Source: Campylobacterales bacterium
Lineage (GTDB): Bacteria > Campylobacterota > Campylobacteria > Campylobacterales > Sulfurimonadaceae
Direction: 5' to 3'
Assembly (NCBI GenBank): GCA_026390135.1
Contig: JAPLGN010000034.1
Span: forward strand, 99,638-163,637
DNA: 64,000 nucleotides
In this document: positions 38,420 to 47,470 of the stretch, one piece after another
Numbering within the stretch: the stretch's first letter is position 1
Layout: every line of letters begins with the position of its first letter
Position numbers and translations under genes: made by a program
The notes under the pieces: generated by a model
Told to the model about the DNA's origin: nothing
Database searches by the model: none
What the model saw: only the letters and a program-made list of their open reading frames with translations

Positions 38420-38821
38420 TAGTTACTGCCTGTTAATAAAATATCAAAAATTGTTTTTTTATTATACATTGCGCTAGTAGCGGAGAAGTTAAAACAGACA
38501 GAGTTTCTAATTCATGTTATTTCCTCTTCACATACTCTCCCAAACTCTTAGCCGTCCCATATCCCAAATGAAGTTTGAAATCTTATTGATAGGGACTCCA
38601 AGGGTAGCCAATCGACCCAACAATACCGCATAATAGCTAGTTAAGTGGTGTAAAGGACGAAACCTCCTAATAACTTTAGATATAATTTGTCAAATCAACA
38701 GCATTTAAAAAATGGGCAAGTTTTAGTCTTTAAAAAAGATTCTTTAGAACGAGGTCTATACACATATTATTAAAAAAAGTATATGAGAATGATTGTATGC
38801 GGTAGATTATGGAAGGTGAAC
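38420..38821. other. Gap before the phosphatase gene, with a decayed coding fragment
   Basis: Between divergent hsdR and the PP2C gene. The minus strand near 38517-38660 reads like two frames of one former C-terminus. The rest is AT-rich and must hold the promoters of both directions. Confidence 0.35.
38517..38660 (-). pseudogene. Decayed C-terminal gene fragment
   Basis: On the minus strand one frame reads LLGRLATLGVPINKISNF and the adjacent frame continues KLHLGYGTAKSLGEYVKRK to a stop. A one-base shift joins them into a plausible C-terminus. No start or upstream part is visible. I do not recognise the family. Confidence 0.3.
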
Positions 38822-39553
38822 ATGTTTAAATTTTATGCGAAAACGCAACATGGAAAATATAAAACTAAGAACGATGATTGTTATTTAATTAATTCTTTTG
38901 TATCGCAAGATGAGGAGAAGCAGCAACAATTATCAAAAAGTAATTTTATAGTTGCTATTGCTGATGGGGTGGGAAGTAGTAAATTTGGAGATATTGCTTC
39001 AAAGATGTTGCTTGAAAATCTGAGTAAAAATTCAAATATTTTATCTCATCAAATTATTTTAAATATTATTAAAAATACAAATAGAGAGCTACTTAAAAAC
39101 TATAAACGAGATGCTTCAACAGTATTTTCTATTGTATATGCAACAGATAATAAAATTATAATTTATCATATCGGTGATACACGGGTGTATAAGTTAACAT
39201 CAAACAATAACCTTGTGCAGCTCACTAATGACCATACCTATATCCAACAACTTATCGATGATGGTGTGGTTGGCGAAAACATGAGATTCAGCCATCCTAA
39301 AAAGAATATTATTTTACAATCATTAGGTAGCAAAGATGAAATCAATATTGATATTTATAAAAATAGTTTTGAAGCAGGTGAAAAACTTTTATTAACATCA
39401 GATGGTATTCATGACTATATTCAAGATGCAGAAATAAATGATATTTTAAAGAGTACTAAAAACATGAACACTAATATTGACAAACTCCTAGAAAAAGCCA
39501 AGCTCAATAATTCAAAAGATGACTTAAGTGTAATTATTATTGATCATGAGTAA
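38822..39553 (+). CDS. PP2C-family protein phosphatase
   Basis: A 243-aa metal-dependent Ser/Thr phosphatase with all main motifs: VAIADGVGSSKFGDIAS (metal Asp), YHIGDTRVYKL, LTNDHTY, LLLTSDGIHDYI and DDLSVIII near the end. The ATG at 38822 has a GGAAGGTGA site and gives the standard N-terminus. It converges on the 393-aa gene with only 3 bp between the stops. With a Ser/Thr kinase two genes away, it probably reverses that kinase. Confidence 0.85.
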   Translation: MFKFYAKTQHGKYKTKNDDCYLINSFVSQDEEKQQQLSKSNFIVAIADGVGSSKFGDIASKMLLENLSKNSNILSHQIILNIIKNTNRELLKNYKRDASTVFSIVYATDNKIIIYHIGDTRVYKLTSNNNLVQLTNDHTYIQQLIDDGVVGENMRFSHPKKNIILQSLGSKDEINIDIYKNSFEAGEKLLLTSDGIHDYIQDAEINDILKSTKNMNTNIDKLLEKAKLNNSKDDLSVIIIDHE

Positions 39554-39556
39554 ATA

Positions 39557-40738
39557 TCACCATTGTCTTTTTAGTAAGGCGCCTCTTTCTTTATTTAATT
39601 TAAAGATGGCGTCTTGATAAACTTCAACTATGTCACTGAAACTTCTTTTTGGCTCTCTTACACCACTCTTCTCTAGTTTTCGTATTTGCTCATAAGCAGT
39701 ATCCGATAGTTTTTGATGAAAGTCTATGGTTTTCTCAAAAGTATCTCTTTTTGCCAACAAACATTGTTTTTTAAGCGTATGAAGGTAATGCTTAAAAGCT
39801 AGCGTGTCACCAAACTTAACCGTAGATGGTTTGGCTCCACTAAATAATATATCTATATATTTATTGGTTTTTCCAAACGGTTTCAAGTCGTCTAATACGT
39901 GATAGTCATAGGCTCTATCTAAGGCTCTTGTCCCGTACTCAGATAATGTTTGAGGACAATAATACCATACAGATCTTCTACTAACAGCACCATCTTCAGG
40001 GTTATCAAATTTACCAGTATTAAAACTTCTAATATTTAAAAATGTTCCAGAAGCTATCGCATCTACATTTGCACATGCCAGTGAAAGCATTTGATGATTG
40101 CTATAACCAACAATTACTTTTTTATTTTGAAGCTTTAGCCCAGCGACAAGCTGTGCCAAATTAACCAGCCAATAAGAATCGTTTTCTAAATATTGTCCCT
40201 CTGGAACTACATAAAAACCATCAACATCCCAATTTGAAGCCATATCAACAATCGTTTCAATACTATTTTCATTGATAATAACATCAAATGATAGTGCCAA
40301 TGTTAAATACTTTGCTTTATCATCAAATACTTTAATTGCTTTTTCTACAAATAACTTTTGTTCTTTTCCCCATCGTTTATCAGGCTCTTCACAAAGACGT
40401 GATGGGATGATATAAGCTTCTGTGGAACAGTAGTCATTAATATGCTTTATCTCTTTAAACTTACTTTCTAAAAATATATCATCAGAAAGTAATGATGTGT
40501 CAAAATCATTTAACCAATGACTCCATGATGTTAATTTATGATGATCTGCATGAGGGTTATAATACTGAGGATCAAATAAAGTTTTTCCATCAATATTATA
40601 AAGTTCATCGGAGAACTTTTTAGTTTGCTCTTCTGTTAAATCCCTTGGACTTAATATAACGGTGCCTTCTCCCCATTTAGAGATTAATTCTTTAGCGTAC
40701 CCCATCATGCCGTGACCTAATTGTAAATACAAATCCAT
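39557..40738 (-). CDS. Uncharacterised 393-aa protein of the kinase-phosphatase cassette
   Basis: No family recognised. It is a soluble protein starting LYLQLGHGMMGYAKELI. Strand-helix alternation through the first 260 residues (TVILSPRDLT, LTLALSFDVII, VDGFYVVPEG, KVIVGYSNHQMLSLA, VDAIASGTF) would suit a TIM-barrel fold. It faintly recalls tRNA-guanine transglycosylase-like proteins. The C-terminus (about 300-393) is helical and charged. It is followed by 3 bp and the kinase gene, and converges on the phosphatase gene. It may be the regulated effector, but this is inference. Confidence 0.5.
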   Translation of the reverse strand: MDLYLQLGHGMMGYAKELISKWGEGTVILSPRDLTEEQTKKFSDELYNIDGKTLFDPQYYNPHADHHKLTSWSHWLNDFDTSLLSDDIFLESKFKEIKHINDYCSTEAYIIPSRLCEEPDKRWGKEQKLFVEKAIKVFDDKAKYLTLALSFDVIINENSIETIVDMASNWDVDGFYVVPEGQYLENDSYWLVNLAQLVAGLKLQNKKVIVGYSNHQMLSLACANVDAIASGTFLNIRSFNTGKFDNPEDGAVSRRSVWYYCPQTLSEYGTRALDRAYDYHVLDDLKPFGKTNKYIDILFSGAKPSTVKFGDTLAFKHYLHTLKKQCLLAKRDTFEKTIDFHQKLSDTAYEQIRKLEKSGVREPKRSFSDIVEVYQDAIFKLNKERGALLKRQW

Positions 40739-40741
40739 AGA

Positions 40742-41584
40742 CTATAACCCCTTGTGTAAGTTGCTGTATATATCATCAAACCACTCTCTAGCATCATGTG
40801 CACTTGCTGACCTTTTTGTTCTATGCTTATTCATATTTGTGTGAATAAACTCAAGCATTTCAGTGAAATTTTCATCCTCTAGGCGGTCAAATTTTCCTTG
40901 TTCTACTTTTCTGATAACTTGAGATATAGTGCTACATCCTTCTGAAAAAGGATTTATCCCACTAATCATTTCATATGCAACTAACGAAAGAGAGTATAAG
41001 TCTACTTTGCTGCTTATATTCTCTTTTTCATTATCAATTTGTTCAATTGGAGCATACGCACATGTAGCAGGGCCATTAACTGCTTCTGTAGCAGTGTAAG
41101 ATGTTCCAGACAAATCTCGTGCAATTCCATAATCTATCAATATAAAGTCACCTTTTGTATTTCGCATAATATTTTCTGGTTTTATATCTCTATGAACGTG
41201 GTTGTTTTTTTCTAATGTATAAATTTCATCTAACATAGAATTTAAAAATTCGCATACTTCCCCACAATGTATGCTCCCTACGCGATTAATATACTCTCTT
41301 AAATTTTCACCATCTATAAATTCTTCAATAATATAAAGGTATTCAGTTCCTTCACAATCTATTGAATCATTTTTAAATATTTTAGATGTGTTAAGTGCTT
41401 TTATGTTCTTAATAATTTCTATCTCTCGTAATACTCTTCTAAGGTCTTGGTTAGGTTTAACAATTTTAACAATCACCGTTCCAAATTCATCTGAAATAGC
41501 TTTGTAAACAATTTTTTGTCCTGCTTCTTTAATCATTTCACATTGGCTTAAACCTATCGCTTCTAAACAACTATTTTTAATCAT
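40742..41584 (-). CDS. Eukaryotic-type Ser/Thr protein kinase
   Basis: A 280-aa kinase consisting almost only of the catalytic domain. The ATP-binding Lys is in TVIVKIVKP, the catalytic loop is VHRDIKPENIM, DYG takes the DFG place, and APIEQ stands for APE. A hydrophobic DLYSLSLVAYEMISG helix follows. It has no transmembrane helix or sensor domain, so it is cytosolic. It lies 3 bp upstream of the 393-aa gene and 11 bp after the winged-helix gene. Confidence 0.88.
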   Translation of the reverse strand: MIKNSCLEAIGLSQCEMIKEAGQKIVYKAISDEFGTVIVKIVKPNQDLRRVLREIEIIKNIKALNTSKIFKNDSIDCEGTEYLYIIEEFIDGENLREYINRVGSIHCGEVCEFLNSMLDEIYTLEKNNHVHRDIKPENIMRNTKGDFILIDYGIARDLSGTSYTATEAVNGPATCAYAPIEQIDNEKENISSKVDLYSLSLVAYEMISGINPFSEGCSTISQVIRKVEQGKFDRLEDENFTEMLEFIHTNMNKHRTKRSASAHDAREWFDDIYSNLHKGL

Positions 41585-41595
41585 ATTTTATTAGC

Positions 41596-42318
41596 CTAGT
41601 TTTGAGATACATATCTACCTACCCATTCGTTAAACATCCAAGACATATGACTTTTTGGTAGGGATTGTTTTTTTGCTTCATTAAGTCTTACAAGGGTTTG
41701 ATTTGACAAACTGTATAAACCGATTCCACAATCTTTAAATTTATTAATAGTGCTTTCTCTTGGATTCTTTACAGAGGATAAAGCATATGATTCAGAGGCA
41801 AACCATTGATTGGCATCTGCTTGGTTTAGAAGTGTTTTCCATTCACTCATTTTCGCTTCAATTGAGACTATTCTATTAACACTATAGATGTCTTTTAATG
41901 GATTGCTTATCCATTTTGATTGCTTTCTTTCAATCATTCCTGCATCATATAACTTCTCTATGGAGTGCAATAATGTTTTATAGTTATGATTTGTAGCCTG
42001 AAAAAGCTCAGTAGAGTTTAGTCCATTCTTCAGTCTAATATTTTCAAATATTTTGAAGTCAATATTATCTAATAAATTTCTTTGTTCTTGCCAAGTCTCA
42101 ATGATTTTTGGGTCATACTCAGTCACGACAATGTCAGGGTATGAACTATCAATTAAGGGTTCTATAAAAAGTGCTAATTTGTTTTTTTTAGATTTGAAGA
42201 TTTTTGGAATTTCATCAATGAACTCTCTCACCAAATCTAATTCAGGCCCTTCTTTGCTTAGTCGACTCTTCAATCCTATATCAACAGAATCATTATTAAT
42301 AATGAGAATATCTTGCAT
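41596..42318 (-). CDS. Winged-helix protein with possible PD-(D/E)xK-like motif
   Basis: A 240-aa protein leading the kinase operon, with AGAGGA before the ATG. The middle (about 85-140) is a helix-turn-helix (IFENIRLKNGLNSTELFQAT, HSIEKLYDAGMIERK). Next comes IVSIEAKMSEWKTLLNQA (about 150-168), resembling the E-x-K strand of restriction-endonuclease-like folds. An earlier YPDIVVTEYDP (about 59-69) could supply the Asp. It may be a regulator, a nuclease or both. No family name is assigned. Confidence 0.5.
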   Translation of the reverse strand: MQDILIINNDSVDIGLKSRLSKEGPELDLVREFIDEIPKIFKSKKNKLALFIEPLIDSSYPDIVVTEYDPKIIETWQEQRNLLDNIDFKIFENIRLKNGLNSTELFQATNHNYKTLLHSIEKLYDAGMIERKQSKWISNPLKDIYSVNRIVSIEAKMSEWKTLLNQADANQWFASESYALSSVKNPRESTINKFKDCGIGLYSLSNQTLVRLNEAKKQSLPKSHMSWMFNEWVGRYVSQN

Positions 42319-42795
42319 TACACGATCCTCTTCTTTAATTGAGTCACTAGATAGATGTGATTTTTTTTATTATATCTAAATTAGTAACCATACTATGAAT
42401 AATAGTATTTAAACTTCGTTCCAAAAATGATTAAATCTAGGCTATGGAATGACCCCCAAATTATCAAAAGCGATTTTACATTTACTGCTAGTATACTCAT
42501 TTGAACATTTTAATATCTGTTTGCAGGAGATGAAGCATTTAAAACCGGAATGTTTGATAGTTTTGCGAGAGCGTTGAGTGTTTGACTTATTTAGATTCAA
42601 TTGAGTGCTTTTGGAATCAACTGCTAAAACTATTATAGTAAGCTAGACAAATCTATATATTTCAATTGACAATCCCCTTCTTAATCCCCTTATTTAGGGA
42701 ATTTGCATAATTAGAAAGGTGTGCCACAAAACATGACCTATAATGTGACACATAACATGATTAGTCAATGACGTTTGTTGATGACATTTGGCGAT
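42319..42795. other. Gap of 477 bp with paired 17-bp direct repeats
   Basis: No gene seen. TGTGCCACAAAACATGA (42720-42736) is followed at a 24-bp interval by TGTGACACATAACATGA (42744-42760). The stretch includes the promoter of the kinase operon and the end of the replication-relaxation gene. It could hold oriT or a regulator site. Confidence 0.4.
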
Positions 42796-43653
42796 TCAAG
42801 TAGATTTTTTTTCGGTAAAACTTACTTTTGAACCATCGATTAACGTCCAATTATTAACAAAATCCTTTTTGATTTCATCATTGGTTTTAAAGATGAAATG
42901 ATTGTAAAAACGTTTAAATTCTTCCATTGCCTGTAATCTATTGATGGTTGCATTTTTGACGCTTTCAAACTCAAAAACAATCGCGACACGATGTGATTTT
43001 CCAAAATTGTATTTCCGTGTTGCTGTTTTTTCAGCAAGAGCAATACAATGTACACGCAACTGCTCAATCAACCGTTTTGTGGATTCACCATTATGCTGCT
43101 CGAATAAAAAGAGATAATCTGCATCATGAATATTGAATTTGCTAACGGCATCAGGAATAAAAGTACGTCCGTCTTCCAACATCATTCTATTAAGTCCTTT
43201 TAAGTGTTCACCTTTGACCTTGCTTCTATTGTTTCCTACTTTATCAAAATAGTAATCCAAAAAATCAACCTCTCCATTGTTCTCATCAAGCCATCTTTTA
43301 AAATAGATATAAAAGTCAATTGTGTATTTTCTGTGAAAATAATGTCCATGAAATTCAGTACTGTTTTTGTGGACAGTTTTAATTTGTTCTTTCGTATATC
43401 CTAAATTATCTATTAAAAATGATTTTCCGTCATTGGTTAAATAATAGAAATCCTCCAATTTGCCAAGACGCGGATAAACGCCAAAGCTGATTTTACCTAT
43501 TAATGCATTTTTAACATCGACCAATTTTTTTAATGAATTGGTCAAATCGCCTCGATTTTTGTACACCCCCAAAACATTAAACTGAGAAGAGGTTAGGTAC
43601 TTGTAGATTGATAGTTGTTCGATTGCTTTGAGCTGATGATCACTTAGATGCAT
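42796..43653 (-). CDS. Replication-relaxation family (MobC-type) protein
   Basis: A 285-aa protein with an N-terminal winged helix (LKAIEQLSIYKYLTSSQFNVL) and a FYYLTNDGKSFLI wing. A domain with HYFHRKYTIDFYIYFKRW and FIPDAVSKFNIHDADYLFLFEQ follows. This is the pattern of the replication-relaxation family found beside coupling proteins on mobilisable elements, where it helps assemble the relaxosome. It lies 9 bp after the coupling-protein-like gene. Confidence 0.65.
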   Translation of the reverse strand: MHLSDHQLKAIEQLSIYKYLTSSQFNVLGVYKNRGDLTNSLKKLVDVKNALIGKISFGVYPRLGKLEDFYYLTNDGKSFLIDNLGYTKEQIKTVHKNSTEFHGHYFHRKYTIDFYIYFKRWLDENNGEVDFLDYYFDKVGNNRSKVKGEHLKGLNRMMLEDGRTFIPDAVSKFNIHDADYLFLFEQHNGESTKRLIEQLRVHCIALAEKTATRKYNFGKSHRVAIVFEFESVKNATINRLQAMEEFKRFYNHFIFKTNDEIKKDFVNNWTLIDGSKVSFTEKKST

Positions 43654-43662
43654 TTCGATTCC

Positions 43663-46185
43663 TCAAAAATCATCGATTTGTAGGCAATGCTCAATAGAGC
43701 TTGCTGCTACATCCGATTTAAGGTCTTGACTCTGCATTAAGTCATCACTAGATGAATTAGATTCTTCAATTGTTCTGTAATAGTTGTCCAATTGATACTG
43801 TACATTGTCTTGCCACTTCTCCTCGTCAATGCCAACATCGTTGTCTAAAAACTTAGTGCTATTTTTGAGTTTGAACGCTTGCTTGGAGCCCACCTTTGCA
43901 TAAAACTCTCCGGGGCGTAGATTTTCCATCTCTTTAGTATCTATCTGTATCTCCTCTTTCATCACTTTCAAATTCTTATGGGAGTTCTTGCCTACAATTT
44001 TGATATTGGTGTTGCTTAATACAATCTCTTTGAGTTTGGCATCAAGCTGTGATAACGTTTGATGGGCAAAAGTCACAAATAACTTATATTTTCGGCTCTC
44101 TGTTAGTATCTCTTCAATAGTAGAACCAATGAAATTTTGGAACTCGTCAATGTAAAGATGCGTATGCGGTCTTAAATGTTCCGGTATTTTTTCCCGTTTC
44201 AATGCGACCATCTGGATAAGTGCCATAATGAATCTGCCATAGATAGCACCCGTGGTTTTCATTATGCCTTTTGTTAGTCTGACAATAATAATTTTCCCCG
44301 GAGTATTGATCTCTTTTTCTAAATCAACAGTACTTTTTCCAGTAATAAGATTGGTAAAAACTGGATAATTTAAGAGAATTTGCAGTTTTGTGGAAATGGC
44401 ATTTTTGGTGGTGTTGAATTTTTCATTTTCGAATTGATCCGTGAAAAAATCTTTGTGCCCTTTAATAGGGCTTTTTTTTCCTAATGCAAGAAGATCAGTG
44501 CTTTTCTTATCATTCATAAATCGTTGCAACTCGTAAATATCTGAATCTCCCTTTCTGAGTAATGTTGATATACAGGGTACGAGTAATGCTTCCATATTGA
44601 GTGTCCACTCTATACCAAGCACTGTTTTAAAAATACTTGTGAGTTCTTGCGTATAAATAGCGTTAGTTTCTTCATCTGTACACTCTATTTGCAATGGGTT
44701 GATTGTAAAGATTTTATCCTTCGCCAAAAATGGATCGAAATAGATTAATCGATCTTTATCTATTGTTATAGCCACTTGTTTAGCTAAATCGCCATGAGGA
44801 TCGATAAGAATCTGGCTGATGTATTTTTTTTCAATGATCGAAGAAATAATTGTTTTGATAAGTTCGCTTTTTCCTGCTCCCGATCCTCCAAGTATATAGG
44901 TGTGCTGATTTCTTGCATGTGCCGGAAAACAAGTGTCAAAATTATTATCAGAAAGCTCTTGCACGTATCTATTGCTACCCAAGGCGAACGGATATGGGAA
45001 AGAAAAATTTGTTGATAAAAAATGATTCCTCCTAGTTGTTAAACTTTTGTTGTTTACTGGCTTTTCGATTGGTGCAGTGTTGTTCGATGTACTATTATCG
45101 TTTAGCGACTTATTTAGCAAGTCAAGCTTGGTATGTGATCTTGCTTCGTGTAGAGCATCGTATGTATTTTCAATATCAATATGATAATTAGCATCCTTAT
45201 TTTCTTCTAAACTATCAATTATTTCTTCTGTGATCGTTAAATTAAACCTTTTACTTTCGATGTCCAATTTATTATCCATAAATGAAAGTTGATTTAAAAC
45301 TTGATCAATACGGTTTGCTATTTTGATAAATACTCTAACTAACATAAGTGGAAATGCTACAGGGATTTCATCCACTTTATAGGCTCGTACAATTTCATCT
45401 TTTTGTATAGTGTCCCATAGTGTTTTTGTGTGACATCTATAGATATTTTTTTCATCGATCTCTTTAAATATGTACTGATACAAGATTTTAAAAATCTCGA
45501 CATCTTGTGACTCTACATCTACGCCCAGAAGTCTATTGCTATCGTAATTTTTAATTAGATCGTACAGTGGATAAGAAAGTACAACACACGGATACGTAGC
45601 AATATATGCCACTTTTTCTTTTTGGATATTAAACTGTTTATCATAAAAGTCTATTTCCTTTTCGTTATCAATTACAACATATTCAAATTTTTGGTTTAAT
45701 TTGACTAAAACATCTGGAGCAGGTTGTGCTTTGATGATTTTAGAGATGTCTGACCATTTTTTTATTGTCATTTTGTTAACAACATCCTTGGTATCAATAT
45801 CATCAATGTTTCGTAAATCAAGCAAAAATTGATTTAATGCTTGATCATTATGATTATAGTAAGCACTCTCGTGAGCAAACTGTAATAGGTATGAAAATAA
45901 AATATTTATTTTCGATGAAATCATCGATGAAATATGTTTCCTCAGTAAGTGATAGCTACAATTCATACTTGTACTATAAAGATCGAGTAGCACATAATTA
46001 TCGATTGACATCAAAGTGTTCGCGTCATATTGAGTTAAAACAGCTTTCTTATTACAGGTGACTAATGTTTTTTCACCTGAATTAGTACATGTTATAGAAT
46101 GATTTTGCTCAACATTAAGCCCTAATTCTGCTAATATTTTATTTTCCAGTTCTATGGAGTGGTTTTGAAGATCTATGTTATTCAT
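43663..46185 (-). CDS. Type IV coupling-protein-like (TraD/VirD4-HerA) ATPase
   Basis: An 840-aa ATPase. The Walker A YILGGSGAGKSELIKT lies at residues 431-446, and the Walker B LYIDEFQNF at 677-685. FVTFAHQTLSQLD, the arginine-finger/sensor region, follows. The N-terminal 400 residues are soluble, without the usual two membrane helices. The protein therefore resembles soluble TraG/TraD-type coupling ATPases of mobilisable elements. It would pump DNA to a secretion channel supplied in trans. It overlaps the AlpA-like gene by 4 bp. Confidence 0.75.
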   Translation of the reverse strand: MNNIDLQNHSIELENKILAELGLNVEQNHSITCTNSGEKTLVTCNKKAVLTQYDANTLMSIDNYVLLDLYSTSMNCSYHLLRKHISSMISSKINILFSYLLQFAHESAYYNHNDQALNQFLLDLRNIDDIDTKDVVNKMTIKKWSDISKIIKAQPAPDVLVKLNQKFEYVVIDNEKEIDFYDKQFNIQKEKVAYIATYPCVVLSYPLYDLIKNYDSNRLLGVDVESQDVEIFKILYQYIFKEIDEKNIYRCHTKTLWDTIQKDEIVRAYKVDEIPVAFPLMLVRVFIKIANRIDQVLNQLSFMDNKLDIESKRFNLTITEEIIDSLEENKDANYHIDIENTYDALHEARSHTKLDLLNKSLNDNSTSNNTAPIEKPVNNKSLTTRRNHFLSTNFSFPYPFALGSNRYVQELSDNNFDTCFPAHARNQHTYILGGSGAGKSELIKTIISSIIEKKYISQILIDPHGDLAKQVAITIDKDRLIYFDPFLAKDKIFTINPLQIECTDEETNAIYTQELTSIFKTVLGIEWTLNMEALLVPCISTLLRKGDSDIYELQRFMNDKKSTDLLALGKKSPIKGHKDFFTDQFENEKFNTTKNAISTKLQILLNYPVFTNLITGKSTVDLEKEINTPGKIIIVRLTKGIMKTTGAIYGRFIMALIQMVALKREKIPEHLRPHTHLYIDEFQNFIGSTIEEILTESRKYKLFVTFAHQTLSQLDAKLKEIVLSNTNIKIVGKNSHKNLKVMKEEIQIDTKEMENLRPGEFYAKVGSKQAFKLKNSTKFLDNDVGIDEEKWQDNVQYQLDNYYRTIEESNSSSDDLMQSQDLKSDVAASSIEHCLQIDDF

Positions 46186-46433
46186 GATCTAACCTTTTTG
46201 TTTGAAGTGCCTTGTACTTGATGATCTTCAAGCCACTGGTCGATTAAATCCCTCCGGTATCTAATGTATTTACCTCCTATTTTACTAAAGGGTATGTTTG
46301 AGCTATTGCTAACCATACGCATTTTCGATTGGGTGGATTTACTAAAACCGAACTCTTCTTCAAGGTCATCTGGCGATAACCAACGCTTTGTGTATTGCGG
46401 ATATTTTGTTTTATCATCTAAATTATTGAACAT
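46182..46433 (-). CDS. AlpA/excisionase-like helix-turn-helix protein
   Basis: An 83-aa protein with a MerR/AlpA-type HTH_17 domain: WLSPDDLEEEFGFSKSTQSKM followed by IPFSKIGGKYIRYRRDLIDQWLEDH. Such proteins act as excisionases or as activators of integrase and mobilisation genes. It overlaps the coupling-protein-like gene by 4 bp and leads that operon, so it probably links excision to transfer. Confidence 0.75.
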   Translation of the reverse strand: MFNNLDDKTKYPQYTKRWLSPDDLEEEFGFSKSTQSKMRMVSNSSNIPFSKIGGKYIRYRRDLIDQWLEDHQVQGTSNKKVRS

Positions 46434-46940
46434 AATTTGTCCCTTAAGTGTATTCAGAATCGATTCCTATTGGTTAATAACGTAGGTATATGAGCTCTTT
46501 TACGTTATGACGAAATTATCTTATAAAAAAAGTGAGACGGTTCAGGCAAAAAACGATGAAGTTAGCCCGAATTAATTAATAGTGCAAGATGATAAAATTG
46601 AGCGTAACGATTTTAAGCGCTAAAATGGAGCTATTGGGACAGTTGCAAGTGCTATAGTTGGTAATTTTTAGGGAGTGTCAGAAAGTTTGTTTTAGTGCAA
46701 TAGAATATTAAATTCTAAAGTAAATGACTCTATGACTGTACGGAGGTTGAAGTGATGAAATTATTCATTTTTTAACCGATTTTCTGATACAATATATGTT
46801 ATGAAACTTAAGAGGTGGAGATCGACCTTCCATACGATTACAGCTTTAGAAGTAGAACACAGCTAGAGCCATGATTGATAGATACCCGCTGTTAGGGATA
46901 ACAGTGATACGGTTAAGAGATTCCAGTTTGGTCACTGGAC
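46434..46940. other. Gap of 507 bp, no gene seen
   Basis: AT-rich, with two small hairpins, CTGTTA-GGGA-TAACAG (46889-46904) and TCCAGT-TTGGTC-ACTGGA (46922-46939). The second lies just behind the stop of the 106-aa gene and may terminate it. No reading frame longer than a few codons has a ribosome site. Confidence 0.4.
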
Positions 46941-47261
46941 TTAAGCTTTTATATACTCCTCAATTATTTTTCCATATCCACTTTTCAGTAATTTAAAATC
47001 ATCTTGTTTATAATAATGCTTTAGCGTATCCGCTCTGAGTGAAAAGATTGTATTGCATACTGTATGAAACTTCTCTTGTTTGAGTGAGTAAAGAATATAT
47101 CTATCACTCTCTTCGATATGAGCGATAAAGTTGATCGTATGTTCATCGTATTCGCAATATCCAACCGACGCTTCCATCAAGCAAACAAAATTGAATTGAT
47201 CGGTAAAAATAAACATTTCAGGATGCTTGAGCTTGATTTTCTGCTGTACACGTTTGCTCAT
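46941..47261 (-). CDS. Small protein of unknown function next to integrase
   Basis: A protein of about 106 aa if the ATG at 47261 is used (MSKRVQQKIKLKHPEMF). The frame stays open to a TTG at 47360, but neither start has a good ribosome site. The strands YILYSLKQEKFHTVCNTIFSL and final basic helices give a compact alpha/beta look like small RNases of phages and mobile elements (Barnase/EndoU/RelE-like group). This is weak. Function not assigned. Confidence 0.4.
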   Translation of the reverse strand: MSKRVQQKIKLKHPEMFIFTDQFNFVCLMEASVGYCEYDEHTINFIAHIEESDRYILYSLKQEKFHTVCNTIFSLRADTLKHYYKQDDFKLLKSGYGKIIEEYIKA

Positions 47262-47470
47262 ATAGATCGTTTTTTGAAACATATTGCGATGATGGTGCAG
47301 AATCAATGCTACTACAAATCCTAAGAAAATTCTGTTTTTTGAACCCAATACTGCACCCAATAATTTAATTTTGGTATTGTATCCAATAGGCTCTTAGGAC
47401 TTCATCCCATGAACAAACCACAATCAATTTATGTATTCGCCACCCATCATCATGAATGCTGGGACTGCCA

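Noticed and set aside
38822..42318. Assignment as BREX or TerY-P system
   Set aside because: No PglZ, BrxC/BrxL, or TerY-type von Willebrand gene is in the neighbourhood.
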